Positions 50,349 to 61,959 of a stretch of 64,000 bases of DNA are shown here, one piece after another. Each line of letters starts with the position of its first letter. Within the stretch, counting starts at the first letter, position 1. The stretch comes from Gilliamella sp. ESL0405 (lineage in GTDB: Bacteria; Pseudomonadota; Gammaproteobacteria; Enterobacterales; Orbaceae). The notes under the pieces were generated by a model. The model searched no databases. It was given only the letters and a program-made list of their open reading frames with translations, and had not been told where the DNA came from. The stretch is from NCBI RefSeq assembly GCF_019469205.1, contig NZ_CP048265.1, forward strand, positions 1,860,001 through 1,924,000, read 5' to 3'. The position numbers were made by a program, and so were the translations under genes.

Positions 50349-50836
50349 TGGCCATTATTCTTGGCATCGATCCCGGCTCTCGTTTGACCGGTTACGGTGT
50401 AATCCGTCAAACGGGACGACAATTAACTTATCTTGGCAGTGGCTGTATTCGTACTGCTGTCGATGACTTACCTACTCGCTTAAAACGCGTTTATGCGGGT
50501 GTAAGCGAAATTATCCTTCAATTCCAACCGGATATGTTTGCAATCGAGCAAGTTTTTATGGCTCGCAATGCAGACTCGGCTTTAAAGTTAGGACAAGCAA
50601 GAGGCTCAGCGATTGTCGCTGCGGTAAATCATGATTTACCGGTTTTTGAATATGCGGCTCGTTTAGTCAAACAAAGTGTGGTTGGCACCGGCGCTGCCGA
50701 TAAAAAGCAAGTACAACATATGGTCAAATTATTACTAAAACTACCCGCTAGCCCGCAAGCAGATGCGGCCGATGCTTTAGCAATAGCCATCACTCATGCG
50801 CATATGGGACAACACTTAATAAAATCACTCAAGTAA
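50348..50836 (+). CDS. ruvC: Holliday junction endonuclease RuvC
   Basis: RuvC resolves Holliday junctions. The four catalytic acidic residues are Asp8 ([12 protein letters not shown]), Glu67 ([11 protein letters not shown]), and Asp139 and Asp142 ([13 protein letters not shown]). Length is 162 residues, about 11 shorter than E. coli RuvC, mainly at the C-terminus. The ATG overlaps the yebC stop. A terminator lies about 190 bases downstream, so ruvAB must be elsewhere in the genome. Confidence 0.96.
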   Translation: MAIILGIDPGSRLTGYGVIRQTGRQLTYLGSGCIRTAVDDLPTRLKRVYAGVSEIILQFQPDMFAIEQVFMARNADSALKLGQARGSAIVAAVNHDLPVFEYAARLVKQSVVGTGAADKKQVQHMVKLLLKLPASPQADAADALAIAITHAHMGQHLIKSLK

Positions 50837-51027
50837 TGCCTTATTATTTAACATTTAACGCTGGTGATTTTCAATTTATCTCATCACAACAATACTAGAT
50901 CTTTTTCTTGTTATTCAAATCAACGCTTATTTTACATACTCTACCATTTACGCATACAATTTGTTGAGCTTAGACTTTATGGCTATAACTTATTTTCAAT
51001 TTATTTGATTACTAAAAAAAATGAAAT

Positions 51028-51057
51028 AAAAAAAGCACCAATATTATTGGTGCTTTT
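51028..51057. terminator. Bidirectional terminator between ruvC and acrB
   Basis: AAAAGCACCAA and TTGGTGCTTTT form an 11-bp stem with a TATTA loop, preceded by A-runs and ending in TTTT. It can serve both ruvC and the convergent acrB transcript. Confidence 0.85.
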
Positions 51058-51097
51058 CAATTAGATTAATAAAAATAAAATCACAATTAACTTGTTA

Positions 51098-51132
51098 AAT
51101 GCACTCCCTACTTTAAGCTGGGAATGCATTTA
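51098..51132. other. Imperfect inverted repeat after acrB
   Basis: AAATGCACTCCC and GGGAATGCATTT pair over 11 of 12 positions around an 11-base loop, right beside the acrB stop codon. It may be the acrB terminator stem, although the T-run is poor. Confidence 0.45.
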
Positions 51133-51136
51133 TTGA

Positions 51137-54100
51137 TTAATTACTTTTATCTGCTGATTTTGATAGGTTACTTGGTAATACCACCTTATTTTTATGTTTA
51201 GTAAATAGTTTGGTAATAAACAAGAAGAATAACGGAACATAGAATATTGCTAAGAATGTTGCCGTTAACATACCACCAATTACCCCGGTACCAACCGCAT
51301 TTTGGCTTGCCGAACCGGCTCCGGTGTTTAATGCTAATGGTAATACACCTAAAATAAAGGCGAAAGAAGTCATTAAAATTGGTCGCAAACGTAACCGACA
51401 TGCTTCAAGAGTTGCATCGATAAGCGATTTCCCTTCTTTTTCTAATGCATCTTTAGCAAATTCTACGATCAATATTGCATTTTTAGCCGATAACCCCATG
51501 GTTGTTAATAGACCAACGATGAAGTAAATATCATTATCAAGTCCTCTAAACATCGTTGCAAATACTGTACCTAAGATACCTAATGGTATAACAAATAATA
51601 TTGAGATTGGTACTGTCCAACTTTCATATAATGCGGCTAATGACAAGAACACCACAATAATAGAAATAATGTAAAGAGTCGTGGTTTGTGAACCGGTTTG
51701 ACGCTCTTGATAAGAGATATCAGTCCAGTCGAAAGAGAAGCCTTTTGGTAACTGTTGAGATAACTCTTCCATAATTGCCATTGCTTGACCAGAACTTAAG
51801 CCCGGCGCTGCTGATCCACTGATGCCCATTGCTGCCACACCGTCATAGCGAACTAATGAAGGTGAACCATAGCTTTTCGAGGTTGTTGCAAATGCATCAT
51901 AAGGAACCATTTCACCTTTTTGATTTTTAACATGCCAATAACTAAAGTCATCTGGCAGCATACGATAAGGTGCATCTGATTGTAAGTAGACTTTTTTAAC
52001 TCGGTTGTTATAAACAAAGTCATCGATATAAGCTGAACCTAAAGCCGTTGATAATACGGTATTAACACTACCTACTGAAACACCAAGCGCCTGCGCTGTT
52101 TCAAAATCAACGTTAATTTTGTATTGTGGCACATCTAACATACTGCCCGGACGGACTTGCTGTAGTTGAGGATTATGAGACGCTTGCCCTAATATTTGGT
52201 AAAAAGCTCCCATTAAAGCATCATGACCTAGTCCAGCTGAATCTTTTAGCATATAAGAAAAACCATTTGCCATACCTAAAGACGGTACCGCAGGTAGATT
52301 TGCTACAATTACACGCCCTTCAGTAATGGTAGAGGCAAATTGCCAACCACTTCCAACTAAAGCATCAACTTTTTGATCCGGACGTTTACGCTCATCCCAG
52401 TCTTTTAATCGAACAAATCCGAGTCCCATATTTTGGCCACGACCAACCATACTAAAGCCCGCAACGGTAAATATTTCTTTCACTGAATCGGCTTTTTGTT
52501 CCATATAGAATTTAGATGTTTTATTCAAAACGCCCATTGTCTGTTCTAATGTTGACCCCGGTGGTAATTCAACCATGACAATCAATACACCTTGGTCTTC
52601 GTTAGGTAAAAATCCTGTAGGTAATCGATTAAATCCGAAGAATAAACCTACAATAATTAAAATATAACAAACAAACGATACCAGCGGGAAACGAATGAAT
52701 TTAATTACGCCTTTTTCATAATAGTGCAGGCTGAAACTATAAACTCGGTTGAAACGCTCAAAAAACCATTTAGTGGCAAGTGCACACCAACTAAATGGCG
52801 GGATATTTGATAATTTTTCACCGAATGTCGCTTTTTTATTCTTACTTTTATTTGGCGCTTTTAAGATTTGAGCACAAAGCGCTGGCGTTAACACAATTGC
52901 CATTAAAACAGATAACGACATTGACGTTACAATGGTAATTGAGAACTGACGGTAAATTCCCCCAGCAGCACCACCATAAAATGCCATTGGCACAAATACC
53001 GCAGATAATACGACCGCTATCCCGACTAAAGCAGACGTAATCTGTTCCATTGATTTAACCGTTGCTGCATAAGGAGAAAGTCCCTCATCATGCATAATAC
53101 GTTCAACGTTTTCGATAACGACGATAGCATCATCGACCAATAGACCGATTGCCAACACCATGGCGAACATGGATAAAGTATTTATGGTAAATCCACAAAT
53201 ATACAAGATTGCGAAAGTACCTAACAACACAACCGGTACAGTAATTGTCGGTATCAGCGTTGAGCGAAGGTTTTGCAAAAATACATACATTACAATAACA
53301 ACGAGAACTATTGCTTCGATTAATGTATGGATTACGTTACTGATAGATAACTTAACAAAAGGTGTTGTATCGTACGGATAAGCAAATTTAATATCTTCAG
53401 GGAAAATTTTCGATAATTCTTCAATTTTCTTATCAACTTGTTCGGAAGTATCTAATTGGTTCGCACCTGTTGCTAAATAGATACCTAAACCAGCAGACGG
53501 TTTACCGTCATAACGAGAAATAAAATTATAATCAGCAGCACCGATTTCAACTTTTGCCACATCTTTTAACAACACATTCGAGCCATCAGTATTAACACGA
53601 ACAAGAATGTTTTGGAACTGTTCAGGTGTTTTTAACCGTGATTGAGCTGTAATAGTAGCATTAAGTTCTTGACCGTCAGTTGCCGGTAAAGCACCTAGCT
53701 GACCTGCTGTTACTTGCGCATTTTGCGCTTGAATGGCCGCAGTGATCTCTTCAATTGATAAATTAAAATAGGTCAATTTATTCGGATCAAGCCAAATACG
53801 CATCGCATATTCAGAGCCAAATAACTGGGTATCACCTACACCTTGTACCCGTCGTATAGGATCTTGTACGGTTGAATAAACAAAGTCTGCGATATCTGCT
53901 TGTGTTTTTTGTGGGTTGGTTGAATAAAAACCGATAACTTTTAGGAAGTTAGTATTATTTTTAGCAACTGACACACCATTTTTCTGCACACTTTCAGGTA
54001 GCCGTGATTTAATACTTTCAACTTTATTTAACACTTGCACCTGCGCAAAGTCAGGGCTAGTACCAGGCGCAAAAGTAAGGGTAGTTTGCACAACCCCTTG

Positions 54101-54352
54101 AGCACTACTGGTTGATTTCATATAAATTAAATTATCTAATCCCGTTAAATTCTGTTCAATTAACTGAGTAACGGTATTTTCAATTGTTTGAGCATCAGCG
54201 CCCGGATATACAGCAGAGACAGTAACAGCTGGTGGTGCGATATCGGGATATTGTTCAACAGCTAACAGCTTTATACATAAAGCGCCGCCGAGCATCATCA
54301 TGATAGCAATTACCCATGCAAAAACAGGTCTATCAATAAAAAACTTAGCCAT
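51137..54352 (-). CDS. acrB: RND multidrug efflux pump, AcrB type
   Basis: This inner-membrane trimer exports drugs, bile salts and other amphiphiles to the outer membrane with proton exchange. The 1071-residue protein starts FFIDRPVFAWVIAIMMMLGG and has the usual two repeats, each with a periplasmic loop of about 300 residues. The proton-relay Asp pair lies in AIGLLVDDAIVVIENVERIM, and GLSAKNAILIVEFAKD is in the second half. It is about 20 residues longer than E. coli AcrB, with an extra loop in the centre (KAPNKSKNKKATFGEKLSN). acrA is 19 bases upstream. Confidence 0.95.
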   Translation of the reverse strand: MAKFFIDRPVFAWVIAIMMMLGGALCIKLLAVEQYPDIAPPAVTVSAVYPGADAQTIENTVTQLIEQNLTGLDNLIYMKSTSSAQGVVQTTLTFAPGTSPDFAQVQVLNKVESIKSRLPESVQKNGVSVAKNNTNFLKVIGFYSTNPQKTQADIADFVYSTVQDPIRRVQGVGDTQLFGSEYAMRIWLDPNKLTYFNLSIEEITAAIQAQNAQVTAGQLGALPATDGQELNATITAQSRLKTPEQFQNILVRVNTDGSNVLLKDVAKVEIGAADYNFISRYDGKPSAGLGIYLATGANQLDTSEQVDKKIEELSKIFPEDIKFAYPYDTTPFVKLSISNVIHTLIEAIVLVVIVMYVFLQNLRSTLIPTITVPVVLLGTFAILYICGFTINTLSMFAMVLAIGLLVDDAIVVIENVERIMHDEGLSPYAATVKSMEQITSALVGIAVVLSAVFVPMAFYGGAAGGIYRQFSITIVTSMSLSVLMAIVLTPALCAQILKAPNKSKNKKATFGEKLSNIPPFSWCALATKWFFERFNRVYSFSLHYYEKGVIKFIRFPLVSFVCYILIIVGLFFGFNRLPTGFLPNEDQGVLIVMVELPPGSTLEQTMGVLNKTSKFYMEQKADSVKEIFTVAGFSMVGRGQNMGLGFVRLKDWDERKRPDQKVDALVGSGWQFASTITEGRVIVANLPAVPSLGMANGFSYMLKDSAGLGHDALMGAFYQILGQASHNPQLQQVRPGSMLDVPQYKINVDFETAQALGVSVGSVNTVLSTALGSAYIDDFVYNNRVKKVYLQSDAPYRMLPDDFSYWHVKNQKGEMVPYDAFATTSKSYGSPSLVRYDGVAAMGISGSAAPGLSSGQAMAIMEELSQQLPKGFSFDWTDISYQERQTGSQTTTLYIISIIVVFLSLAALYESWTVPISILFVIPLGILGTVFATMFRGLDNDIYFIVGLLTTMGLSAKNAILIVEFAKDALEKEGKSLIDATLEACRLRLRPILMTSFAFILGVLPLALNTGAGSASQNAVGTGVIGGMLTATFLAIFYVPLFFLFITKLFTKHKNKVVLPSNLSKSADKSN

Positions 54353-54371
54353 AATTAAATCTACCCCTGTT

Positions 54372-55568
54372 TTATTTCACGCTGTTTTCGATGATATTAT
54401 CTAACTGTTCTTGAGTGAGTGTAGCCGGCGTACCAACAACTAAACCTTGCATTGGTTTACCAGATTCAACTGCGGTTAAATTTAATAATCCGGTTGTAAT
54501 GACTTGTTCACCAATATTAATTCCTTCGGTCACGATCCAGTATCCGCCGATACCGGTGTAAACTTTAATACCTTGACGGTATTCAATTGTATAATCTGGT
54601 TTTAAGATTTTAGCTGTGTACTGACCTTTAGCGTTACTGGTAATACCTTGTTGCGGTACCAGTACTGCATTTCGTATATACCCTAGCGTCATTTGTGGTT
54701 TAACAAACATGCCCGGTAAGATTTTGCCTTCACGGTTAGGGAATTGAGAACGTAACGTTACGGTACCAGTAGTTTCATTAACCGTCATGTCTGAAAATTT
54801 AATGCTTCCCGGCTCTGCATATTTAGAACCGTCATTAAAAAATAATTCAACATTATTGCCTTTAGCCGGTTCATAGATCACGTTTTGGTCTTGAAGATAT
54901 TTGTTATAACGAGTCGCCGCTTCTGTCATATCAACATAAATTGGGTCAAGTTGCTGAACTAAAGCTAAGGGCGCTGATTGTCCCGCAGAAACTAAAGCCC
55001 CCTCAGTGACACTTGAGCGACCGATATAACCATCAATTGGCGAGTAAACTTTAGTATAATCTAAGTTCACTTTAGCAGCATGCTCAGCAGCTTGTGCGAC
55101 CAATACACTTGCTTCTGCTTGTTGAGCATCAGCATTTGCTTTATCGTATTCTTGCTGACTGATTGACTTACTGGTCAATAGACCTGCATAACGCTTTAAA
55201 GTAAGTTGAGCAATTTTGGCATTAGCTTTTGCGCTGGCAACGTTTGCAACTGCGCTATCATAATTGGCTTGATAAATGGCAGGATCGATTTGATAAAGCG
55301 ACTGTCCGGCTTTCACATTAGAACTTTCATCAAACTCACGTTTTAATACAATCCCACTGACTTGAGGTCGAATTTCAGCGATTTGAGATGCAACAACGCG
55401 GCCTGGTAAATTTATTTTTAAGGTGTAGTTTAGCGGTTCCACTTTAAAAACGGTTACCTTTGGAATTTGATTATTACCGCCCTGCGATTTACCATTATCA
55501 CAACTGGTTAGTAGAAACAGACTAGTTATTGCAACTGGTACGGTTAATAATAGTTTGTTAAATCTCAT
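54372..55568 (-). CDS. acrA: Membrane-fusion lipoprotein of the AcrAB efflux pump
   Basis: AcrA links AcrB to an outer-membrane TolC-type channel. The N-terminal signal ends in a lipobox (LLTSC), so the protein is lipid-anchored in the periplasm. The lipoyl halves are LPGRVVASQIAEIRPQVSGI and YTKVYSPIDGYIGRSSVTEG, flanking the helical hairpin. The C-terminal barrel has GTVTLRSQFPNREGKILPGM and VLVPQQGI. Length 398 matches E. coli (397). No acrR gene lies upstream; the neighbour across a 400-bp gap is zipA. Confidence 0.95.
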   Translation of the reverse strand: MRFNKLLLTVPVAITSLFLLTSCDNGKSQGGNNQIPKVTVFKVEPLNYTLKINLPGRVVASQIAEIRPQVSGIVLKREFDESSNVKAGQSLYQIDPAIYQANYDSAVANVASAKANAKIAQLTLKRYAGLLTSKSISQQEYDKANADAQQAEASVLVAQAAEHAAKVNLDYTKVYSPIDGYIGRSSVTEGALVSAGQSAPLALVQQLDPIYVDMTEAATRYNKYLQDQNVIYEPAKGNNVELFFNDGSKYAEPGSIKFSDMTVNETTGTVTLRSQFPNREGKILPGMFVKPQMTLGYIRNAVLVPQQGITSNAKGQYTAKILKPDYTIEYRQGIKVYTGIGGYWIVTEGINIGEQVITTGLLNLTAVESGKPMQGLVVGTPATLTQEQLDNIIENSVK

Positions 55569-55975
55569 ATAAAAATGACCTCAGTAAACTTAATAATTAT
55601 TTTTTTAATAACAATAAATCTTATTTAAAAGTAGCCGAGGATTTTACAAAAAATATGCATAGATTGTAAGTATCTTTACAAGTTAATAGCACAGAGTTCT
55701 AAAAATTAGCATTAGAAAAACAGGGAATAAAAAAATTATTTTATCTATTATCATTATTTCTAGAAATAAAGTAATATATTTATTGATTTTTCGTGCTATT
55801 AAAGTATTTTAAATAAAATGTTATACTAATAACTATAGCTGCTATAGTTTGTACGAATATAGCTTACTAATAAAAAGTAAAAAATTTAACATTGTTAAAC
55901 TCTGAAATCAGTTTTATTCAATAACATTATTGAATAATTTGAGTCTATATTTAATTTAAATCTGAGATGGGTATT
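55569..55975. other. acrA-zipA divergent region with two operator-like palindromes
   Basis: About 400 AT-rich bases hold no gene. TTGTAA-GTATCT-TTACAA (55664-55681), about 100 bases upstream of acrA, has the size and form of a TetR-family operator. A perfect repeat, AACTATAG-CTG-CTATAGTT (55831-55849), lies nearer zipA. Neither has a known binding protein here. Confidence 0.5.
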
Positions 55976-56890
55976 ATGGATAATTTACGTATTGTTCTAA
56001 TTGTTGTTGCGTCCTTGGTCATTATTGCTCTATTGATTCATGGATTTTGGATCAATAAAAAAGAACGTTCTTCCCTATTTAAATCGGACCAAAAGGATAA
56101 AGTCCCGCAAAATACTCAAGCACTCGAAGATATTTACAATAATGAAGAAGATGATGTGATTTTACTTAATCCGAAAAATAAAACGGTTGAAGAAACGGCT
56201 CAAGAAGAGACGCCAAAAGAAGAAAGAATCGAAAATACACCTCAGCAAGTCGATTTATTTATTGATGATATTCAAGAAGATAAAGAACAAGATGACGAGC
56301 AAACTCAATCTACAGTAAACTTTAAAGAAGAGATATTTGAAGACTCACCGGTAACTGAACCAAAACTCAATAAGCAAGCTGAACAGCGTGTTAGCAGTGA
56401 AGTAAACACGGCTAAGGCAAATGAACAAAGCTATAAACAAGAAAAACTCAATGTGGATTATACCGAAGAAAATCCAATGGAGATTATTGTATTAAACGTG
56501 ACAGGTCTAAAAGGACAATTATTACAAGGCGATGTCCTACTTGCCAGTATAATGCAATCAGGATTTCAATTTGGCGATATGAAAATATTCCACCGTCACC
56601 TTGACCCGGCAGGTAATGGCCCTATCTTGTTTAGTTTAGCTAATATGGTTAGCCCGGGTTATTTAGATCCGGAAACCATGCATGAATTTACTACACCCGG
56701 TGTGTCAATTTTTATGGTTGCACCAACACACGGCAATAATCAACAAAATTTCAAGTTAATGCTACAAACAGCCCAACGTATCGCTGATGATGTCAATGGC
56801 GTGGTATTAGATGATGAACATCATATGATGACACCACAGAAAATTGATAGTTATAAAGAACGTATTAAAAAAGCCTGTAACGAAAGTTAA
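55976..56890 (+). CDS. zipA: Cell division protein ZipA
   Basis: ZipA anchors FtsZ to the membrane during division. The N-terminal membrane segment is [20 protein letters not shown], followed by a basic patch (KKERSSLF) that closely matches E. coli (RKERSSMF). A linker of about 130 residues, rich in Glu and Asp, replaces the E. coli Pro/Gln-rich region. The C-terminal FtsZ-binding domain starts near EIIVLNVTG and includes [13 protein letters not shown] and [14 protein letters not shown] start it at the second ATG (55976), since the first at 55967 has no ribosome-binding site. ligA is next, as in E. coli. Confidence 0.94.
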   Translation: MDNLRIVLIVVASLVIIALLIHGFWINKKERSSLFKSDQKDKVPQNTQALEDIYNNEEDDVILLNPKNKTVEETAQEETPKEERIENTPQQVDLFIDDIQEDKEQDDEQTQSTVNFKEEIFEDSPVTEPKLNKQAEQRVSSEVNTAKANEQSYKQEKLNVDYTEENPMEIIVLNVTGLKGQLLQGDVLLASIMQSGFQFGDMKIFHRHLDPAGNGPILFSLANMVSPGYLDPETMHEFTTPGVSIFMVAPTHGNNQQNFKLMLQTAQRIADDVNGVVLDDEHHMMTPQKIDSYKERIKKACNES

Positions 56891-56921
56891 TCGTTTAAAA
56901 AATAGCAATTCTAAAATACTA

Positions 56922-56950
56922 CCATGCCACCAACTGATGTTGGTGCATGG
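56922..56950 (+). other. Hairpin between zipA and ligA
   Basis: CCATG-C-CACCAAC and GTTGGTG-CATGG form a 12-bp stem with one bulge and a TGAT loop. No T-run follows. It could be an mRNA processing or stabilising element. Confidence 0.45.
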
Positions 56951-57069
56951 AGTGAAACTTATTAATTAATCTTTTATAGAACCTTTAATAATAAATCGTT
57001 ATTGTATCTAATATTATTGATATTAATACAAATTAAATGATAATCCTTAAAACCTGCGTTTCAATTTAA

Positions 57070-59166
<2,097 letters not shown>

Positions 59167-59182
59167 AATAAGCTGGAATATC

Positions 59183-59209
59183 TTTAGCTATTGAATCAAA
59201 ATAGCTAAA
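59183..59209 (+). other. Hairpin upstream of luxS
   Basis: TTTAGCTATT and AATAGCTAAA form a 10-bp perfect stem with a seven-base loop between ligA and luxS. No T-run follows. It may be an operator or a weak terminator of the ligA transcript. Confidence 0.45.
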
Positions 59210-59232
59210 CAAAGTAACTCAAGGAGAAAAAT

Positions 59233-59748
59233 ATGCCTTTATTAGATAGTTTTAAAGTCGATCATACTAAAATGAAAGCACCTTTTGTACGTGTTGCTAA
59301 AGTTATGGTAACGCCTAAAGGTGACAACATTACCGTATTTGATCTTCGCTTTACTGTTCCAAACAAAGCGCTATTACCTGAAAAAGGCATCCATACTCTC
59401 GAACATCTATTTGCTGGTTTTATGCGAGATCATCTAAATAGTGACAAAGTTGAAATTATCGATATTTCACCAATGGGATGCCGTACAGGATTTTACATGA
59501 GCTTGATTGGCCAACCTGATGAATCGTTAGTAGTCGATGCATGGTTAAAATCGATGCATGATGTGTTAAACGTTGCATCGCAAGCGCAGATCCCCGAGCT
59601 TAATGAATTTCAGTGTGGTACTTATAAAATGCATTCACTAGATGAAGCCAAAGCGATAGCAGAACAGATTATTCAATCTGGTATTGGCATTTGTCACAAT
59701 CAAGAAATCGCATTATCTGATGCACAACTTGCATCGTTTAATCAGTAG
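59233..59748 (+). CDS. luxS: S-ribosylhomocysteine lyase LuxS
   Basis: LuxS splits S-ribosylhomocysteine to homocysteine and the precursor of autoinducer-2, recycling methyl-transfer waste. The metal ligands are His54 and His58 ([14 protein letters not shown]) and Cys128 ([11 protein letters not shown]). The catalytic Cys is residue 83 in [15 protein letters not shown]. The length of 171 residues is normal. A tautomerase gene follows nine bases later. LuxS is a normal gene in Pasteurellales and Enterobacterales. Confidence 0.97.
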   Translation: MPLLDSFKVDHTKMKAPFVRVAKVMVTPKGDNITVFDLRFTVPNKALLPEKGIHTLEHLFAGFMRDHLNSDKVEIIDISPMGCRTGFYMSLIGQPDESLVVDAWLKSMHDVLNVASQAQIPELNEFQCGTYKMHSLDEAKAIAEQIIQSGIGICHNQEIALSDAQLASFNQ

Positions 59749-59757
59749 GAGAAAACA

Positions 59758-59946
59758 ATGCCAAATGTCGTGATAGACTTTTTAGAAGGTCGTACAATTG
59801 AACAAAAAAGAGAAATGGTAAAACGAGTAACCGCAGCTATTGCTGAAACGTTAAATTGTAAACCCGAAGCGGTACAAATCATTATTCATGAGTTGTCAAA
59901 AGATCAATGGGCTAATGGTGGTCAGTTACGTTGCGACAATGATTAA
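59758..59946 (+). CDS. 4-oxalocrotonate tautomerase family protein
   Basis: This 62-residue protein belongs to the 4-OT family, in which Pro1, freed when Met is removed, is the catalytic base (here MPNVVIDFL). The repeated segment IEQKREMVKRVTAAIAETL and the VQIIIHELSKDQWANGG end fit the family. Members act on enol/keto compounds, but this one's substrate is unknown. It lies nine bases after luxS, with GGAG before its ATG, and probably shares its transcript. Confidence 0.88.
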   Translation: MPNVVIDFLEGRTIEQKREMVKRVTAAIAETLNCKPEAVQIIIHELSKDQWANGGQLRCDND

Positions 59947-60038
59947 CTCAGTCAATTCCTTCGTTGATTTCCTGGTTAATTAAGTTTGCTAGTTTGCAAA
60001 GTCGTTTGGGTTTCCCTAATCACGTTGGATAATAATAA

Positions 60039-60068
60039 CCTCAAAAATGTTTTAAAACACTTTTGAGG
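60039..60068. other. 30-base near-perfect palindrome after the tautomerase gene
   Basis: CCTCAAAA and TTTTGAGG flank TGTTTTAAAACA; one mismatched pair breaks an otherwise self-complementary 30-base stretch. It lies between the tautomerase and the convergent ribA, so it is probably a termination element for one or both, although no clear T-run follows. A second 12-bp palindrome, GTGATTAATCAC, lies at 60113-60124. Confidence 0.5.
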
Positions 60069-60136
60069 TATATCATTTTAAAAACATTTTGACCTTAAAT
60101 TTACATTGAATTGTGATTAATCACGCTGGTCAGAAT

Positions 60137-60742
60137 TTAATGATTACAATGATGTAGATGAAGCAAATGCCCCATTTTATTGGCTTTGGTTTCTAAATAG
60201 TGTTCATTATTTGGATTTTCACCCACTTCTAACGGAACTCTCTCGGTGATTTTAATGCCAGATTGTTCAAGAACTTTAATTTTTTGCGGATTATTTGTTA
60301 ATAGCCGAATCTGGGATACCCCCAGTAAAGTTAACATATCGGCACAAAGCGTAAAATCACGTTCATCAGCCGCAAAACCTAACTGCTCATTCGCTTCAAC
60401 AGTATCAAGCCCTTGATCTTGTAACGCATAAGCTCTTATTTTGTTGAGTAAACCGATATTACGTCCTTCCTGACGATGATAAATTAAAATACCCTGCCCT
60501 TGTTTTGCTATTTGCTTTAAAGCAGCTTCTAACTGAAAACCACAATCACATCGTAAACTAAATAAGGCATCGCCCGTTAAACACTCGGAGTGAATTCGGG
60601 TTAAGATTGGCGTTTGGTCGGTAATATCACCAAATACTAAAGCTGCATGTTCCTTTCCGGTTGCAATTTCCTCAAATCCGATAAGCGTAAAACATCCCCA
60701 TGGTGTTGGCAGTTTAGCTTGGGCAACCTTTTTTAATTGCAT
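60137..60742 (-). CDS. ribA: GTP cyclohydrolase II
   Basis: RibA opens GTP in the first step of riboflavin synthesis. I start it at [16 protein letters not shown], the E. coli start, rather than an upstream ATG at 60817. The zinc Cys are in [19 protein letters not shown], followed by [20 protein letters not shown] and the [10 protein letters not shown] and LLTNNPQKI segments. The length is 201 residues, as in E. coli (196). It is divergent from pgpB by about 100 bases, and in E. coli the two are also neighbours. Confidence 0.96.
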   Translation of the reverse strand: MQLKKVAQAKLPTPWGCFTLIGFEEIATGKEHAALVFGDITDQTPILTRIHSECLTGDALFSLRCDCGFQLEAALKQIAKQGQGILIYHRQEGRNIGLLNKIRAYALQDQGLDTVEANEQLGFAADERDFTLCADMLTLLGVSQIRLLTNNPQKIKVLEQSGIKITERVPLEVGENPNNEHYLETKANKMGHLLHLHHCNH

Positions 60743-60840
60743 TATTGTCTCCGTATAAAATAAAACACAGATAAGATTTTTTAAAAAACTTACCTTCCAT
60801 GCTAAAATAGATAGCAATTTATGCTTAGTTGAGTTCTTAA

Positions 60841-61560
60841 ATGGGGTTAGTAATTAAAAAAACAATAGCAGCACTGACTATTTTCTTAATAGTTCCTTTT
60901 GCTATTATAGCCACAAATTGGCATTGGCAACCAGAGTCATTAGATAATACCTCCAAATATTTTTTTTGGATTACTGAAACTGCAAGTTACCCGTGGGCGA
61001 TCATCACTTCGATTATGCTCTTTGTTATGTTTTGCTTGTTAATTCCAAGAAAAACGAAAAAAAATGTTATACTATTGTGGTTACTATTAGTCATGGCTAT
61101 GTTAGGCGGTCAGATAGTTAAAACAATCATAAAATCGCAAACAGCACAAAGCAGACCTTATGTCTTATGGCTGGGTAAAGAATATAATCTGAATGATAAA
61201 CAATTTTACTCATTACCAAAATCAGAAAGAAAAGCAGTTATCCAAAATTTATTAGCCAATTCACACCCCATACCAAACTGGTTAGCAAAACATTGGCAAA
61301 GTGAAACGGGTTACTCTTTTCCTTCCGGACATACGTTATTTTCAGCAACATGGGCATTTTTAGCCATTAGTCTGCTTAGCTTTAGACGCCATTACATTAT
61401 TGTTTCTTTGCTGGGTATTTGGGCTTTAATCATTGAATTAAGTCGAATATTGTTAGGGATGCATTGCCCAATTGATTTGATCTGTGGATTACTACTTGCT
61501 TGGTTAATTTCATTAATCTGCTGTTTTTATGCTAGAAAATGGCATATATTAGATAGATAA
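60841..61560 (+). CDS. pgpB: Phosphatidylglycerophosphatase B (PAP2 family)
   Basis: PgpB removes phosphate from phosphatidylglycerol phosphate and undecaprenyl pyrophosphate in the inner membrane. The PAP2 signature appears as KSQTAQSRP, then [15 protein letters not shown], then [16 protein letters not shown] with the catalytic His pair. About six membrane helices are present. The length is 239 residues (E. coli 254). lapA and lapB follow, as in E. coli. Confidence 0.92.
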   Translation: MGLVIKKTIAALTIFLIVPFAIIATNWHWQPESLDNTSKYFFWITETASYPWAIITSIMLFVMFCLLIPRKTKKNVILLWLLLVMAMLGGQIVKTIIKSQTAQSRPYVLWLGKEYNLNDKQFYSLPKSERKAVIQNLLANSHPIPNWLAKHWQSETGYSFPSGHTLFSATWAFLAISLLSFRRHYIIVSLLGIWALIIELSRILLGMHCPIDLICGLLLAWLISLICCFYARKWHILDR

Positions 61561-61642
61561 TTTATAAATTATTAATTTTGTAAAGAAGTTTCAGATTCTA
61601 TAGACGTTTAAGTAAAAATAAATATAAACAAAGGTCAACATT

Positions 61643-61948
61643 ATGAAATTTATCATATCAATTATCTTGATAATTGTTATTTTCGCCTTATCTATTGCTA
61701 TTGGTTCTGCCAATGATCAAGTTGTGTCATTTAACTACCTTATTGCAAAATCAGAAATGCGACTTTCTGTTTTACTCGCCATTGTATTCGGTTCTGGATT
61801 TATTGTTGGTTGGATATTAACCGGCTATTTTCTTATAAAATATAAAATAAAACATATGGCAACGAATCGAAAACTGATAAATTTACAGAAGAAATATGAC
61901 GAACAGATGTCAAATTTGCAACAAACCAACTTAACTAAAATCAATTAG
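61643..61948 (+). CDS. lapA: Lipopolysaccharide assembly protein LapA
   Basis: LapA is a small inner-membrane protein that works with LapB in adjusting LPS synthesis. The 101-residue protein has two membrane helices: FIISIILIIVIFALSIAIGS at the start, and LLAIVFGSGFIVGWILTGYF. Between them is NDQVVSFNYLIAKSEMRLSV, typical of the DUF1049 family. The C-terminal tail is charged and cytoplasmic. lapB is 11 bases downstream. Confidence 0.92.
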   Translation: MKFIISIILIIVIFALSIAIGSANDQVVSFNYLIAKSEMRLSVLLAIVFGSGFIVGWILTGYFLIKYKIKHMATNRKLINLQKKYDEQMSNLQQTNLTKIN

Positions 61949-61959
61949 AATAAACGATT

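Noticed and set aside
50864-51064. 66-codon plus-strand frame after ruvC
   Set aside because: It runs through the AAAAGCACC terminator stem, has no Shine-Dalgarno sequence and shows no recognisable family.
52126-52326. Plus-strand frame inside acrB, and similar frames opposite other long genes
   Set aside because: They are antisense to strongly conserved coding regions and have no ribosome-binding site or family match.
60113-60124. GTGATTAATCAC as a regulator site for ribA
   Set aside because: It lies downstream of ribA, not in its promoter, and is short enough to be chance.
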